Assembly: GCA_964628235.1 (NCBI GenBank)
Contig: CAZVLU010000019.1
Coordinates: forward strand, 1 to 53,365
Source of the DNA: CAMAVH01 sp964628235
GTDB lineage: Bacteria; Pseudomonadota; Alphaproteobacteria; SMXQ01
DNA: 53,365 nt
Direction: 5' to 3'
How positions within the stretch are numbered: the stretch's first letter is position 1; each line of letters starts with the position of its first letter. The position numbers and the translations under genes were made by a program. Positions 42,177 through 48,754 of the stretch are shown one piece after another. A model generated the notes under the pieces. That model saw only the letters and a list, made by a program, of their open reading frames with translations. It searched no databases and was not told where the DNA came from.

Positions 42177-43202
42177 TCAATCGTACGACCCGTAATACCA
42201 CTGCCGCAGATTGCGGTAGGTGATCGGCTCGTATTTCGCCGGATTGTCCGCGCCGCAGCAGGTCGGCGCGCATTCGATCAGGGCGTCGGGGCTCGGCCCG
42301 AAAAACACCGGCAATGAGTAGCGATCGACGTTCGCCGTGTTGATGACGCGGTGCTTGGTCGAGAGATAGCGGCCGTTGGTCCAGCGCACCATGAGATTGC
42401 CGGTATTGACCAGCAAAGTGCCCGGAATTTTCTCGACCAGCTTCCAATGGCCGGACGGCATGCGCACGGCCAAGCCGCCGACGTTCGACTGGGCGAGGAA
42501 GGTCATAAAGCTGTTGTCGGTGTGCGGCGCGATGCCGTATTGCCGGTTGCCGATCTCGGGCTGCGGCGGATAGTGCAGCAGAGACAGGGTGAGATGCGGC
42601 GTGTCGAAGAAGCGCTCGAACCAATCGGTCGGCAGGCCGAGCGAGATCGCCCACAGCGGCAGAAACCTGCGCCCCAGCGCTTCGATGCGCGCGTGATAGT
42701 CCGACACCGCCTCGCGAAAGCCCGGCAGATCGTCCGGCCAGATATTCACCGGCTTGCCGCCCGGCTCCTTGTTCACGCTGAACTTCGACAGCAGATTGGG
42801 CTTGGCGTCGGCGATGATGTTGACCGCCGATTTCGTTTTTCGCGGCGTGCCGCACGGCTGATAGCCCGACAAGAACGAGTCGTTGGCGACGTAAGGAATC
42901 TTCTCCTTCGTGTCGTCCGGCAGGGCGTGAAAGCGGCGCGACTGCGCGAAGGTCTCGGCGATCGCCGCTTCGGGAATTCCATGCCCGGTCAGATAAAAAA
43001 AGCCGATGGTTTCCGTGACCTGACGCAATTCATCGGCGAGCTTTTCTGCCGCGCCCGGCGCGCCGGCAAGATAAGGGGCCATGTCGAGAACCGGCACATC
43101 CTCGGTCGAGTCCGGATGATCCATCAAATAGATCTGCCGCTCGTCGTCGGTCTTCTGGACCATCTCAGCGGCATTGATTTTGGCGAGATCGATCTGGCTC
43201 AT
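42177..43202 (-). CDS. Isopenicillin-N-synthase-like 2OG-Fe(II) oxygenase
   Basis: Non-haem iron dioxygenase of 341 residues, ATG at 43202 with AGGAG upstream. The C-terminal double-stranded beta helix has the iron triad HxD (IAPHTDNSFM) and the distal His (STKHRVIN). The 2-oxoglutarate-binding RxS is in VDRYSLPVFF. The N-terminal DIOX_N region (VPVLDMAPYLAG...) is typical of this superfamily, which in bacteria often acts on small metabolites. The substrate is unknown. It sits next to tRNA-Ser, a common integration point, but no integrase is present. Confidence 0.88.
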   Translation of the reverse strand: MSQIDLAKINAAEMVQKTDDERQIYLMDHPDSTEDVPVLDMAPYLAGAPGAAEKLADELRQVTETIGFFYLTGHGIPEAAIAETFAQSRRFHALPDDTKEKIPYVANDSFLSGYQPCGTPRKTKSAVNIIADAKPNLLSKFSVNKEPGGKPVNIWPDDLPGFREAVSDYHARIEALGRRFLPLWAISLGLPTDWFERFFDTPHLTLSLLHYPPQPEIGNRQYGIAPHTDNSFMTFLAQSNVGGLAVRMPSGHWKLVEKIPGTLLVNTGNLMVRWTNGRYLSTKHRVINTANVDRYSLPVFFGPSPDALIECAPTCCGADNPAKYEPITYRNLRQWYYGSYD

Positions 43203-43428
43203 GAACCACTCCTGCCTTGGCGCTATAGCGGCAAGCCTAGCCTAGTCATAACCGCATAAAAGCGGATTTTTCAGAACGCCGCGCAATTCGCAGCGTGAAA
43301 TATCAAGCCCGGCCAATGGCATGCCGCCTGCATTTTGATTTTGAGCGCGTTTGACAGTCGACCGGATGAGCGTTCTCATGCTGTCCGTGACCGCTCACAG
43401 AACGAGATCACGCTTCAGGGGACATCGC

Positions 43429-44487
43429 ATGCTCAATCGCCATTTAAATTCCAGTCTGCGCGCCGCCATCTTGGTCCTGCCGCTGATCGCCGCCACGGCG
43501 ATGATCGATACCGCGCCAGCCGCCGCGCAATCGGTCGAGTCCTTCTACAAGGGCAAGCAGATGCGCTTCATTATCCGCTCGGCGACCGGCGGCGGTTATG
43601 ACCTTTATGGCCGCCTCGTCGGCCGGCACATCGTCAATCACATCCCGGGCAAGCCGACGATCATCCCGCAGAACATGCCGGGCGGCGGCGGCATCACTGC
43701 GGCGAACTACATGGCCGAAGTCGCGCCCCGCGACGGCACCTATCTGACGATGATCGGTCAAGCGCTGCCGCTCGATCAGGCGCTCGGCTTCACGCCGAGT
43801 TTCAAGGCCGACCTGCGCAGCTTCCATTGGATCGGCAATGTCAGCGACTCGAACATGCTGACCTACACCTGGCACATGTCTCCGACCAAGACGATGGAAG
43901 ACGCCAAGAAACGCGAAACCTTGATCGCCGCCACCGGCGCGGGCGATCTGTCGTCGTGGATTCCCGAAGTCTACAACAGCGTGCTCGGCACCAAGTTCAA
44001 GGTCATCGACGGCTACAAGAGCGTCGGCGAAGTGCGCCTCGCCATGGAGCGCGGCGAGGCGGAAGGCTACGGCGCCAATCCGGTCTCGGCGGTGCTGTCG
44101 GTTCAGCCCAACGCCTTCAAGGACAAACTCTACGCGATCCTGGTCCAAGTCGGCTTGAAGCGCGACCCGCTGCTGCCGGACGTGCCCTTGCTCAGCGAAT
44201 TGACCACCGACGCCGGCAAGAAAGAAGTCCTGGAGTTCATCTCCAAGGGCCTCGCCGTCGGCCGCCCGATCGGCACCACGCCCGGCGTGCCGGCGGACCG
44301 GGTCGCCGCGCTGCGCAAAGCGTTCGACGACATGCTGACCGATCCGGCCTTCATCGAGGAAGCCAAGAAGCAGAGCGCCGATATCGGCCCGATGAACGGC
44401 GCGACTGTGGCGCAACTGCTCGAAACGGTGCTCGGCGCGCCGCAAGCTTTGAAAGACAAAGCCAAAGCGACAATGCCGCCGCGCTGA
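43429..44487 (+). CDS. Bug-family (TctC-like) extracytoplasmic solute receptor
   Basis: Periplasmic receptor of 352 residues. The ATG at 43429 follows AGGGGAC, and the frame is open to 43351 without support. A long signal peptide ends near PAAAQ-SVESFYKGK. Conserved blocks match the Bug fold: RSATGGGYDLYGRLVGRHI, IIPQNMPGGGGITAANYMAE. It is a paralogue of the protein at 25.3-26.4 kb (shared QSVE-FYK start and NMPGGGG motif), and again no tctA/tctB genes are adjacent. A strong terminator follows. Confidence 0.88.
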   Translation: MLNRHLNSSLRAAILVLPLIAATAMIDTAPAAAQSVESFYKGKQMRFIIRSATGGGYDLYGRLVGRHIVNHIPGKPTIIPQNMPGGGGITAANYMAEVAPRDGTYLTMIGQALPLDQALGFTPSFKADLRSFHWIGNVSDSNMLTYTWHMSPTKTMEDAKKRETLIAATGAGDLSSWIPEVYNSVLGTKFKVIDGYKSVGEVRLAMERGEAEGYGANPVSAVLSVQPNAFKDKLYAILVQVGLKRDPLLPDVPLLSELTTDAGKKEVLEFISKGLAVGRPIGTTPGVPADRVAALRKAFDDMLTDPAFIEEAKKQSADIGPMNGATVAQLLETVLGAPQALKDKAKATMPPR

Positions 44488-44504
44488 CGGCTAAACCATA
44501 GCGA

Positions 44505-44550
44505 AAACAAAAGAGAGGCTGCGGAGTCATCCGCAGCCTCTCTTTTGTTT
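44505..44550. terminator. Strong bidirectional terminator
   Basis: Perfect 21-bp stem (44505-44525 and 44530-44550) with loop GTCA. The A/T-rich outer part serves as the T-run on both strands. It separates the convergent Bug-protein and glycine-zipper genes. Confidence 0.93.
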
Positions 44551-44556
44551 ATAAAG

Positions 44557-44814
44557 TTACCAGCGCTTCCAAACCGGCTCGCCGAGATCGACCTGCTCGT
44601 CGTCGGTCGCATAGCCTGTGCCGCCGCCGACCGCGCCGCCGATCAGCGCGCCCGGAATAGCACCCGCCCCGCCGAATAAAGCGCCGATGGCGGCGCCCGT
44701 GCCGGCGCCCACCGCCGCGCCGCCGCCGACGCGGTCTTCTGTCGTGCTGCCGCAGGCTGCGAGCATGAAGGCGAGCGCTGCCGGCAGGGCAAAGCGGGAT
44801 GCACGATGGGCCAT
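44557..44814 (-). CDS. Glycine-zipper lipoprotein, 85 residues
   Basis: Outer-membrane or periplasmic lipoprotein. The ATG at 44814 follows AGGAGACTGAGA; the longer frame to 44955 is unsupported. The signal sequence MAHRASRFALPAALAFMLAAC ends in a LAAC lipobox. The mature part is mostly glycine zipper (VGGGAAVGAGTGAAIGALFGG and AIPGALIGGAVGGGTGYAT), then an acidic DDEQVDLGEP and a C-terminal KRW. Similar small proteins (OmpA-linker or SlyB-like) support envelope integrity. A perfect EcfG promoter lies 76-100 bases upstream, so stress induction is expected. Confidence 0.85.
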   Translation of the reverse strand: MAHRASRFALPAALAFMLAACGSTTEDRVGGGAAVGAGTGAAIGALFGGAGAIPGALIGGAVGGGTGYATDDEQVDLGEPVWKRW

Positions 44815-44889
44815 TCTCAGTCTCCTCAAAACGCGCCGGACGTCGGACACGGGGTCGCGGACGACCATCCGCTCAATAACTGAGCAGCA

Positions 44890-44914
44890 AACGCGCCCTG
44901 CGGCGGGGCGTTCC
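44890..44914 (-). promoter_or_regulatory. EcfG-type stress promoter of the glycine-zipper lipoprotein
   Basis: Minus strand: GGAAC (44914-44910), exactly 16 bases, CGTT (44893-44890). The expected transcription start is near 44884, giving a ~70-base leader to the ATG at 44814. Confidence 0.78.
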
Positions 44915-45019
44915 CGGTCCATCGTTGAGCGCAAAAGAAAACCGGCGAGGCTCAAGGCCGCGCCGGCTTTTTCTGATCCAGTTTTCCGGAGGCAAAGCGC
45001 GGCACCCGGAGGGCAAGGC

Positions 45020-45271
45020 TTAGGAGACTGCCTTTTGTTCGCCGCTGGGCGAACTCGCCGCGTCGCTTCCGTCGTTTGTGGGCAGATTGGCCTGGGCTTC
45101 TTCGCGCGTCATCGAGGCGGCGCGGAGGAGAAAGTCAGGAATGGGCTCCTCAAGCACCGGATCATACAGCTTGCGCAAGGCGTTAATCATTGCGCCTTGG
45201 CTGCCTTTACCGTTGGAGGCGCCGTTCAGGGAGGGATTCTTGCGTTCGGTCATCATCAGGGCACTATTCAT
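45020..45271 (-). CDS. nepR: NepR-family anti-sigma factor
   Basis: Holds the general-stress ECF sigma factor inactive until PhyR takes it away. About 83 residues from the ATG at 45271; a GTG at 45280 would add three. The NepR core is INALRKLYDPVLEEPIPDFL, matching the conserved LRxLYD...EPxPDRF pattern of this family. Flanking N-terminal (ERKNPSLNGASNG) and C-terminal (NDGSDAASSPSGE) tails are disordered, as usual. It is divergent from the sigma gene and has a perfect EcfG promoter, so it is part of a negative feedback loop. phyR is not in the window. Confidence 0.87.
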   Translation of the reverse strand: MNSALMMTERKNPSLNGASNGKGSQGAMINALRKLYDPVLEEPIPDFLLRAASMTREEAQANLPTNDGSDAASSPSGEQKAVS

Positions 45272-45347
45272 GGGTTTCACAACCTTAATGGGGATCCTGG
45301 CTACTTGGAAAGTCTCCCCCGCTCTATACCTTCCGTCTTAGTCCGTT

Positions 45348-45372
45348 AACGACCTGTGTCTAAAAGCGTTCC
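45348..45372 (-). promoter_or_regulatory. EcfG-type stress promoter of nepR
   Basis: Minus strand: GGAAC (45372-45368), exactly 16 bases, CGTT (45351-45348). The start would be near 45341, with a ~70-base leader. It faces away from the promoter-like site of the sigma gene; the two -35 boxes are 19 bases apart. Confidence 0.82.
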
Positions 45373-45391
45373 CAAAAGGGATATTTTCCCC

Positions 45392-45416
45392 GGAACGCAG
45401 CTTTCGGGGCCCAGTT
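45392..45416 (+). promoter_or_regulatory. EcfG-like promoter of the ECF sigma gene (near match)
   Basis: GGAAC (45392-45396) is followed after 16 bases by AGTT (45413-45416), one base off the CGTT consensus; equally it is GGAAC-N17-GTT. It would give a leader of about 190 bases and suggests weaker autoregulation of the sigma factor. The 45272-45614 interval holds nothing else convincing. Confidence 0.55.
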
Positions 45417-45614
45417 TTGACACAGGGGCAGCCCCCTTTGCCACGCCAATGCCCCCCCGTTCCTGAGACCATCCTCCTTGTCGAGCGCAGACGAAACGCG
45501 GTCGGCGGCAGCCCGGAAGATGACGAAAACCGGCTCGTGAGAGCCCCTTCCGACGCCGTCAAGACCCACGACACAGCGCCGTGGACAGACGCTAGCAACG
45601 GAAGGACCCACGCA

Positions 45615-46259
45615 ATGACCAGCACCGATCTCGAGACCAAGGACAACAAGAAGATCGAATCCGTCCTTGTTTCTCACATCCCCTATCTGCGTCGTTACGC
45701 CCGTGCCTTGACGCGCAACGCGGCCGACGCCGACGACTTGGTGCAGACCGCCCTGATGCGCGGCATCGTGAATATGGATCGCTTCGAGCCCGGCACGAAC
45801 CTGCGCGCCTGGCTTCTCACCATCATGCACAACGTCTTCATCGACGGCGTGCGCAAGGCGAAGCGTGCTCGCGACGCCGACGAATCGGCCGAATCGATGA
45901 TGAGCGGTCTTTATACGCGCCCGAATCAAGTCGAGAACCTGCAGCTCGGCGATCTGCAAAGCGCCATGGAACGCCTGCCGGAAGAGCAGCGCACCACCCT
46001 GATCCTCGTGGCGCTCGAAGACATGAGCTACGAGGAAGCGGCGAAAGTCACCGGCGTTCCGGTCGGCACCGTTCGCTCGCGTCTTTCGCGCGCGCGCCAT
46101 GCTCTCATCCGCATGGTCGATGGCCTGACGATCAACGAAATCTCGCCCGAAGCCGGCATCACCCGCCGCCGCAAGACCGACAGCGTCGTCGGCGACACCG
46201 TCGCATTGATGCGCGACAAGGCGAATCGCCTCGAAATGACTCGGCGTTACGTCGCTTAA
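45615..46259 (+). CDS. ECF sigma factor, probable EcfG general-stress type
   Basis: RNA polymerase sigma factor of 214 residues. The ATG at 45615 follows GGAAGGACCC; the frame is open to 45417. Region 2 reads HIPYLRRYARALTRNAADADDLVQTALMRG ... NLRAWLLTIMHNVFIDGVRK, and region 4 reads LPEEQRTTLILVALEDMSYEEAAKVTGVPVGTVRSRLSRAR. About 45 extra C-terminal residues follow region 4. Assignment to the EcfG group rests on the adjacent NepR gene and the surrounding GGAAC-N16-CGTT promoters. It is not PhyR, as there is no receiver domain. Confidence 0.85.
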   Translation: MTSTDLETKDNKKIESVLVSHIPYLRRYARALTRNAADADDLVQTALMRGIVNMDRFEPGTNLRAWLLTIMHNVFIDGVRKAKRARDADESAESMMSGLYTRPNQVENLQLGDLQSAMERLPEEQRTTLILVALEDMSYEEAAKVTGVPVGTVRSRLSRARHALIRMVDGLTINEISPEAGITRRRKTDSVVGDTVALMRDKANRLEMTRRYVA

Positions 46260-46349
46260 CGTTCCGCCGCCGGTTCGGCAACGCCTCATGTAGAGGCGAT
46301 TCTCTCCCGGCTCCGTGCGCCTCTGACTACAAATCCGTCGATATCTATG

Positions 46350-46380
46350 AGCCCCGCCGTGAACCCCCGGCGGGGCTTTC
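46350..46380 (+). terminator. Terminator of the ECF sigma gene
   Basis: Perfect 10-bp GC stem (46350-46359 with 46368-46377) with an eight-base loop, ending in CTTTCCT. It lies 91 bases after the stop of the sigma gene. Confidence 0.75.
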
Positions 46381-46404
46381 CTATGTGCAGTAGCAAGAGG
46401 CCCA

Positions 46405-46563
46405 AAATTGGATGAAGGCGCCGCACGGATTCGCGCGGCGCCTTCATTGACTCGAATCGGCGCGTCGACGCTCAGCGGCGCAATCTCGAATGAAGCCTGC
46501 GGCATCGCCGCTCATGGAAAATGCAGCTTGCGAGACAACGGCGTTCGCCATCGACCGATTCGC
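46405..46563 (-). ncRNA. Candidate stress-induced small RNA (or 35-residue peptide gene)
   Basis: A transcript predicted solely from signals. A perfect GGAAC-N16-CGTT promoter (46594-46570) should start RNA near 46563. A 13-bp hairpin followed by CAATTTT on the minus strand (46447-46404) should end it, giving roughly 155 bases. The RNA runs convergent to, and just beyond, the sigma gene terminator. Inside it is an ORF at 46551-46444 (MANAVVSQAAFSMSG..., 35 residues) with no ribosome site and only a ~12-base leader, so either a leaderless peptide or a non-coding RNA is possible. Confidence 0.45.
46412..46447 (-). terminator. Hairpin ending the minus-strand stress transcript
   Basis: Perfect 13-bp stem (46412-46424 with 46435-46447), 10-base loop. 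On the minus strand it is followed by CCAATTTT, on the plus strand by no T-run. The polarity therefore fits the minus-strand promoter at 46594. Confidence 0.65.
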
Positions 46564-46569
46564 GCAATC

Positions 46570-46594
46570 AACGCAAAGGGCTGCGCATCGTTCC
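46570..46594 (-). promoter_or_regulatory. Orphan EcfG-type stress promoter
   Basis: Minus strand: GGAAC (46594-46590), exactly 16 bases, CGTT (46573-46570). No annotated gene lies in front of it before the sigma gene's 3' end, which makes it the best pointer to an undescribed transcript. Confidence 0.72.
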
Positions 46595-46638
46595 AGCCAA
46601 GTCGGAGTTTATTTAGTTTGCGCAGAGATGGTCGCAGG

Positions 46639-46663
46639 GGAACGCTTAAGAACAGGGCGCGTT
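46639..46663 (+). promoter_or_regulatory. EcfG-type stress promoter of the DUF1328 gene
   Basis: GGAAC (46639-46643), exactly 16 bases, CGTT (46660-46663). The start would be near 46670, giving a ~90-base leader to the ATG at 46761. Confidence 0.8.
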
Positions 46664-46760
46664 GATGGAACTGAGAGGTTCGGGGGTCTGAAGCCCGCCT
46701 AACGAACTCTAAGCGAACGAACCCAATCGGCTTGGGCCCATCACGAACACGGAGGTCGCC

Positions 46761-46946
46761 ATGTTGCGCCTTGCCCTCACTTTCCTCGTTATCGCCTTGG
46801 TTGCCGCGTTGCTCGGCTTCAGCGGCATCACCGTCATCGCCGTCGAAATCGCCCGCATCCTGTTTTTCATCTTCCTCGTGCTGTTCACCATCAGCCTGGT
46901 TGCCCATCTGCTGCGCGGTCGGGGCGTGCCCCCGCCGCCAGTCTGA
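46761..46946 (+). CDS. DUF1328 small membrane protein
   Basis: Inner-membrane protein of 61 residues with two hydrophobic helices (LALTFLVIALVAALLGFSG and VEIARILFFIFLVLFTISLV) joined by the GFSGITV turn. This is the usual pattern of the DUF1328/YtjA family, followed by a short basic tail (RGRGVPPPPV). The ATG follows CGGAGGTCGCC. Members are often stress- or stationary-phase-induced, which agrees with the perfect EcfG promoter upstream. Molecular role unknown. The next gene starts 52 bases on and probably shares the transcript. Confidence 0.88.
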   Translation: MLRLALTFLVIALVAALLGFSGITVIAVEIARILFFIFLVLFTISLVAHLLRGRGVPPPPV

Positions 46947-46998
46947 GCCTGAACCTGCCAATCCCGTTGCCAACAACAATAATCCGGAGACTTCCATC

Positions 46999-47952
46999 AT
47001 GACTGCCACCAAGACGCGTCTGCTCGGCACCACAGTTCTGCTCAGCGCCGCCGGGCTGCTGCTCGCCGCCTGCGCCGGCAATTCCGTCAATACGCCGCGC
47101 GCCACCGATATCACCATGGCGCCGCGCGTCATCGATCCGGGCCAGTCCACGGTCGTCAGCTACCGCATCCCCGCCGGCGCCGGCGACGTCGCCCGCGTCG
47201 AACTGGTCGGCCTGCCGCCCAACAGCATGACCGCCGGCACCGTCTCGCAGCTCGCCATTCCCGCCGCGCCGAACGACATGGTCAGCACCAATGTGGCCCT
47301 GCGCGCGCCGGCCAAGGACGGCGTCTATCCGATCAGCCTGCGCCTGACCACCAAGTCCGGCCAGGTCAGCGACACCCAGATCGGCACCCTGACGGTCAAC
47401 AACACGCCGGCCAGCATCGTCGCGGCGCAGATCAACCCGGCCTCGCACAACGTCTCGGCCTGCGCCGGCAAACCGGTGAACGTGCAACTCACCTACACGG
47501 TGACCGACGCCAACGGCGCCAACGACTTCCGCGATCCGCGCGTGGTCCAGGTGCGCGGCGCCTCCACCGTCGCCGTCACGACTCCCTACGTGCTGCAGTC
47601 GTCAAGCGTCGTGCCGGTCGCGCCCGGCACCATCGTGACCACGCAGGGCACGGTCGTCACCCAGCCGGGCGGCACCTACACGATCGTCAATCCGGGCGTC
47701 ATGCAGCAGGTCGTTGTCGCCGCGCCGACGACGCCGACCGCCGTCGCCCTGCCGCCGGGCGGCGTGCCGCTCACCGCGCCGACGCGCAGCGACAGCGTGC
47801 AGGAAACGGTGACGACGCCGCTGACCATCACCTGCCCGATCGCTGCGCCGGCCCAGTGGGATTGGATCGTGCAAGGCACCGATGACAACGCCGTCACCGG
47901 CCAGCTCCTGAGCACCAACCAGGCCGCCGCGAAATACTTCACGGCGCAGTAA
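46999..47952 (+). CDS. Putative cell-envelope lipoprotein, 317 residues
   Basis: Unrecognised secreted protein. The ATG at 46999 follows CCGGAGACTTCC; the frame is open to 46732, but that part shadows the DUF1328 gene. A type II signal peptide (TRLLGTTVLLSAAGLLLAAC) gives an acylated cysteine. The mature part looks like beta-sandwich repeats: TDITMAPRVIDPGQSTVVSYRIP, then KDGVYPISLRLTTKSGQVSDTQIGTLTV, a low-complexity Val/Thr/Pro region with TIVTTQGTVVTQPGG, and a C-terminal QWDWIVQGTDD. Likely co-expressed with DUF1328 from the stress promoter. Confidence 0.75.
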   Translation: MTATKTRLLGTTVLLSAAGLLLAACAGNSVNTPRATDITMAPRVIDPGQSTVVSYRIPAGAGDVARVELVGLPPNSMTAGTVSQLAIPAAPNDMVSTNVALRAPAKDGVYPISLRLTTKSGQVSDTQIGTLTVNNTPASIVAAQINPASHNVSACAGKPVNVQLTYTVTDANGANDFRDPRVVQVRGASTVAVTTPYVLQSSSVVPVAPGTIVTTQGTVVTQPGGTYTIVNPGVMQQVVVAAPTTPTAVALPPGGVPLTAPTRSDSVQETVTTPLTITCPIAAPAQWDWIVQGTDDNAVTGQLLSTNQAAAKYFTAQ

Positions 47953-48040
47953 CGACGCGAGTCCGCTTCGGCCGGCCGCCTCGGATGCTCCCAGACCCCG
48001 GGGGAGCGAACCCCTCCGGAGCGGTCGGCCGAAAAAGCAG

Positions 48041-48070
48041 CGAGGACGCCCTCCCCAGGCGTCCTCGTTT
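48041..48070. terminator. Terminator between lipoprotein and GST genes
   Basis: 10-bp perfect stem (48041-48050 with 48058-48067), loop CTCCCCA, then TTTGTGTTTT on the plus strand. It serves the lipoprotein operon and perhaps the convergent GST operon. Confidence 0.85.
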
Positions 48071-48093
48071 GTGTTTTGCTGCGATGTCGGCGG

Positions 48094-48741
48094 TTACAGG
48101 CCGTCGTTTCTGGGCGGCACCTGCTCGCCCTTCTGCACGGCGGGGCGCGCGTTCACCGCCATGAACCAGCGGTTCAAGTTGGGGTAAACTGCCAGATCGA
48201 TCTTCTGCTGATGCCGCCGCCAGACCCAGACATAGGCGGCGATGTCGGCGATGGAATAATCGCCGGCAAGATATTCCGCTTCGCCGAGCCGGCCGTCCAT
48301 CGCGCCGTAGAGACGCTTCAATTCATCGTTGAACAAATTGACGAAGGGCTCGACCGGCGGCAATCCGCCCTTGAGTTTGCTCTTGGTCGGCAGCCAGAAA
48401 TGCTGCGTCGCTGCGGGTCCGACATTGGTCGCGGCGAAGAACAGCCATTTCTGCGCCTCGACGCGCGCAGCACCCGACTTCGGCAGAAACTGGCCGGTCT
48501 TCTCGGCGAGATAAAGCAGGATGGCGCAAGATTCGGAGACGGCGATCGGCTTGCCGTCCGGCCCCTCGGGATCGACGATCACCGGAATCCGCTGATCCCA
48601 ATTGAGCTTTCTCATCGCCTCGGTCTTGTGCTCATGTTTGGCGAGTTCGAGATAATGCGGCGTATATGCCAAGCCGCATTCCTCGAGCATGATCGGCGCA
48701 CGACGGCCGTTCGGCGTCGACCAAGTGTAAAGATCAATCAT
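48094..48741 (-). CDS. Glutathione S-transferase, nu-class (YfcG-like)
   Basis: Cytosolic protein of 215 residues starting MIDLYTWSTPNGRRAPIMLEE. The TPNG motif marks the YfcG/Ure2p-like nu class, whose E. coli members have disulphide-bond reductase and peroxidase activity. GSH-binding features are the cis-proline RIPVIVDPEG and AVSESCAILLYLAEKTG. It follows the next GST by 13 bases and is probably the last gene of the DUF1223-GST-GST unit. The C-terminal half diverges from its two paralogues here (for example FFAATNVGPAATQHF), so it may have another substrate. Confidence 0.9.
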   Translation of the reverse strand: MIDLYTWSTPNGRRAPIMLEECGLAYTPHYLELAKHEHKTEAMRKLNWDQRIPVIVDPEGPDGKPIAVSESCAILLYLAEKTGQFLPKSGAARVEAQKWLFFAATNVGPAATQHFWLPTKSKLKGGLPPVEPFVNLFNDELKRLYGAMDGRLGEAEYLAGDYSIADIAAYVWVWRRHQQKIDLAVYPNLNRWFMAVNARPAVQKGEQVPPRNDGL

Positions 48742-48754
48742 CCGTCACTTCCCC

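Larger units (their letters stand above)
46260..46760. other. Gene-poor interval with two divergent stress promoters
   Basis: This 501-base interval follows the sigma gene. It contains the sigma-gene terminator, then on the minus strand a perfect EcfG promoter leading to a hairpin (candidate small RNA), and on the plus strand the perfect EcfG promoter of the DUF1328 gene. A 35-codon minus-strand ORF (46444-46551, starting MANAVVSQ) is the only coding possibility found. Confidence 0.7.

Noticed and set aside
42049..43202. Genomic island at tRNA-Ser
   Set aside because: tRNA-Ser genes are common integration sites, but there is no integrase, no repeat of the tRNA 3' end seen nearby and no shift in composition.
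45615..46259. Sigma gene interpreted as PhyR
   Set aside because: The N-terminal HIPYLRRYARALT resembles the sigma-like domain of PhyR, but regions 2 and 4 of a true sigma factor are complete and no receiver domain is present.
45360..46505. 381-residue minus-strand ORF over the sigma gene
   Set aside because: Shadow of the sigma gene with no domain likeness. The orphan stress promoter at 46594 points this way, but a hairpin at 46412-46447 would end transcription before it.
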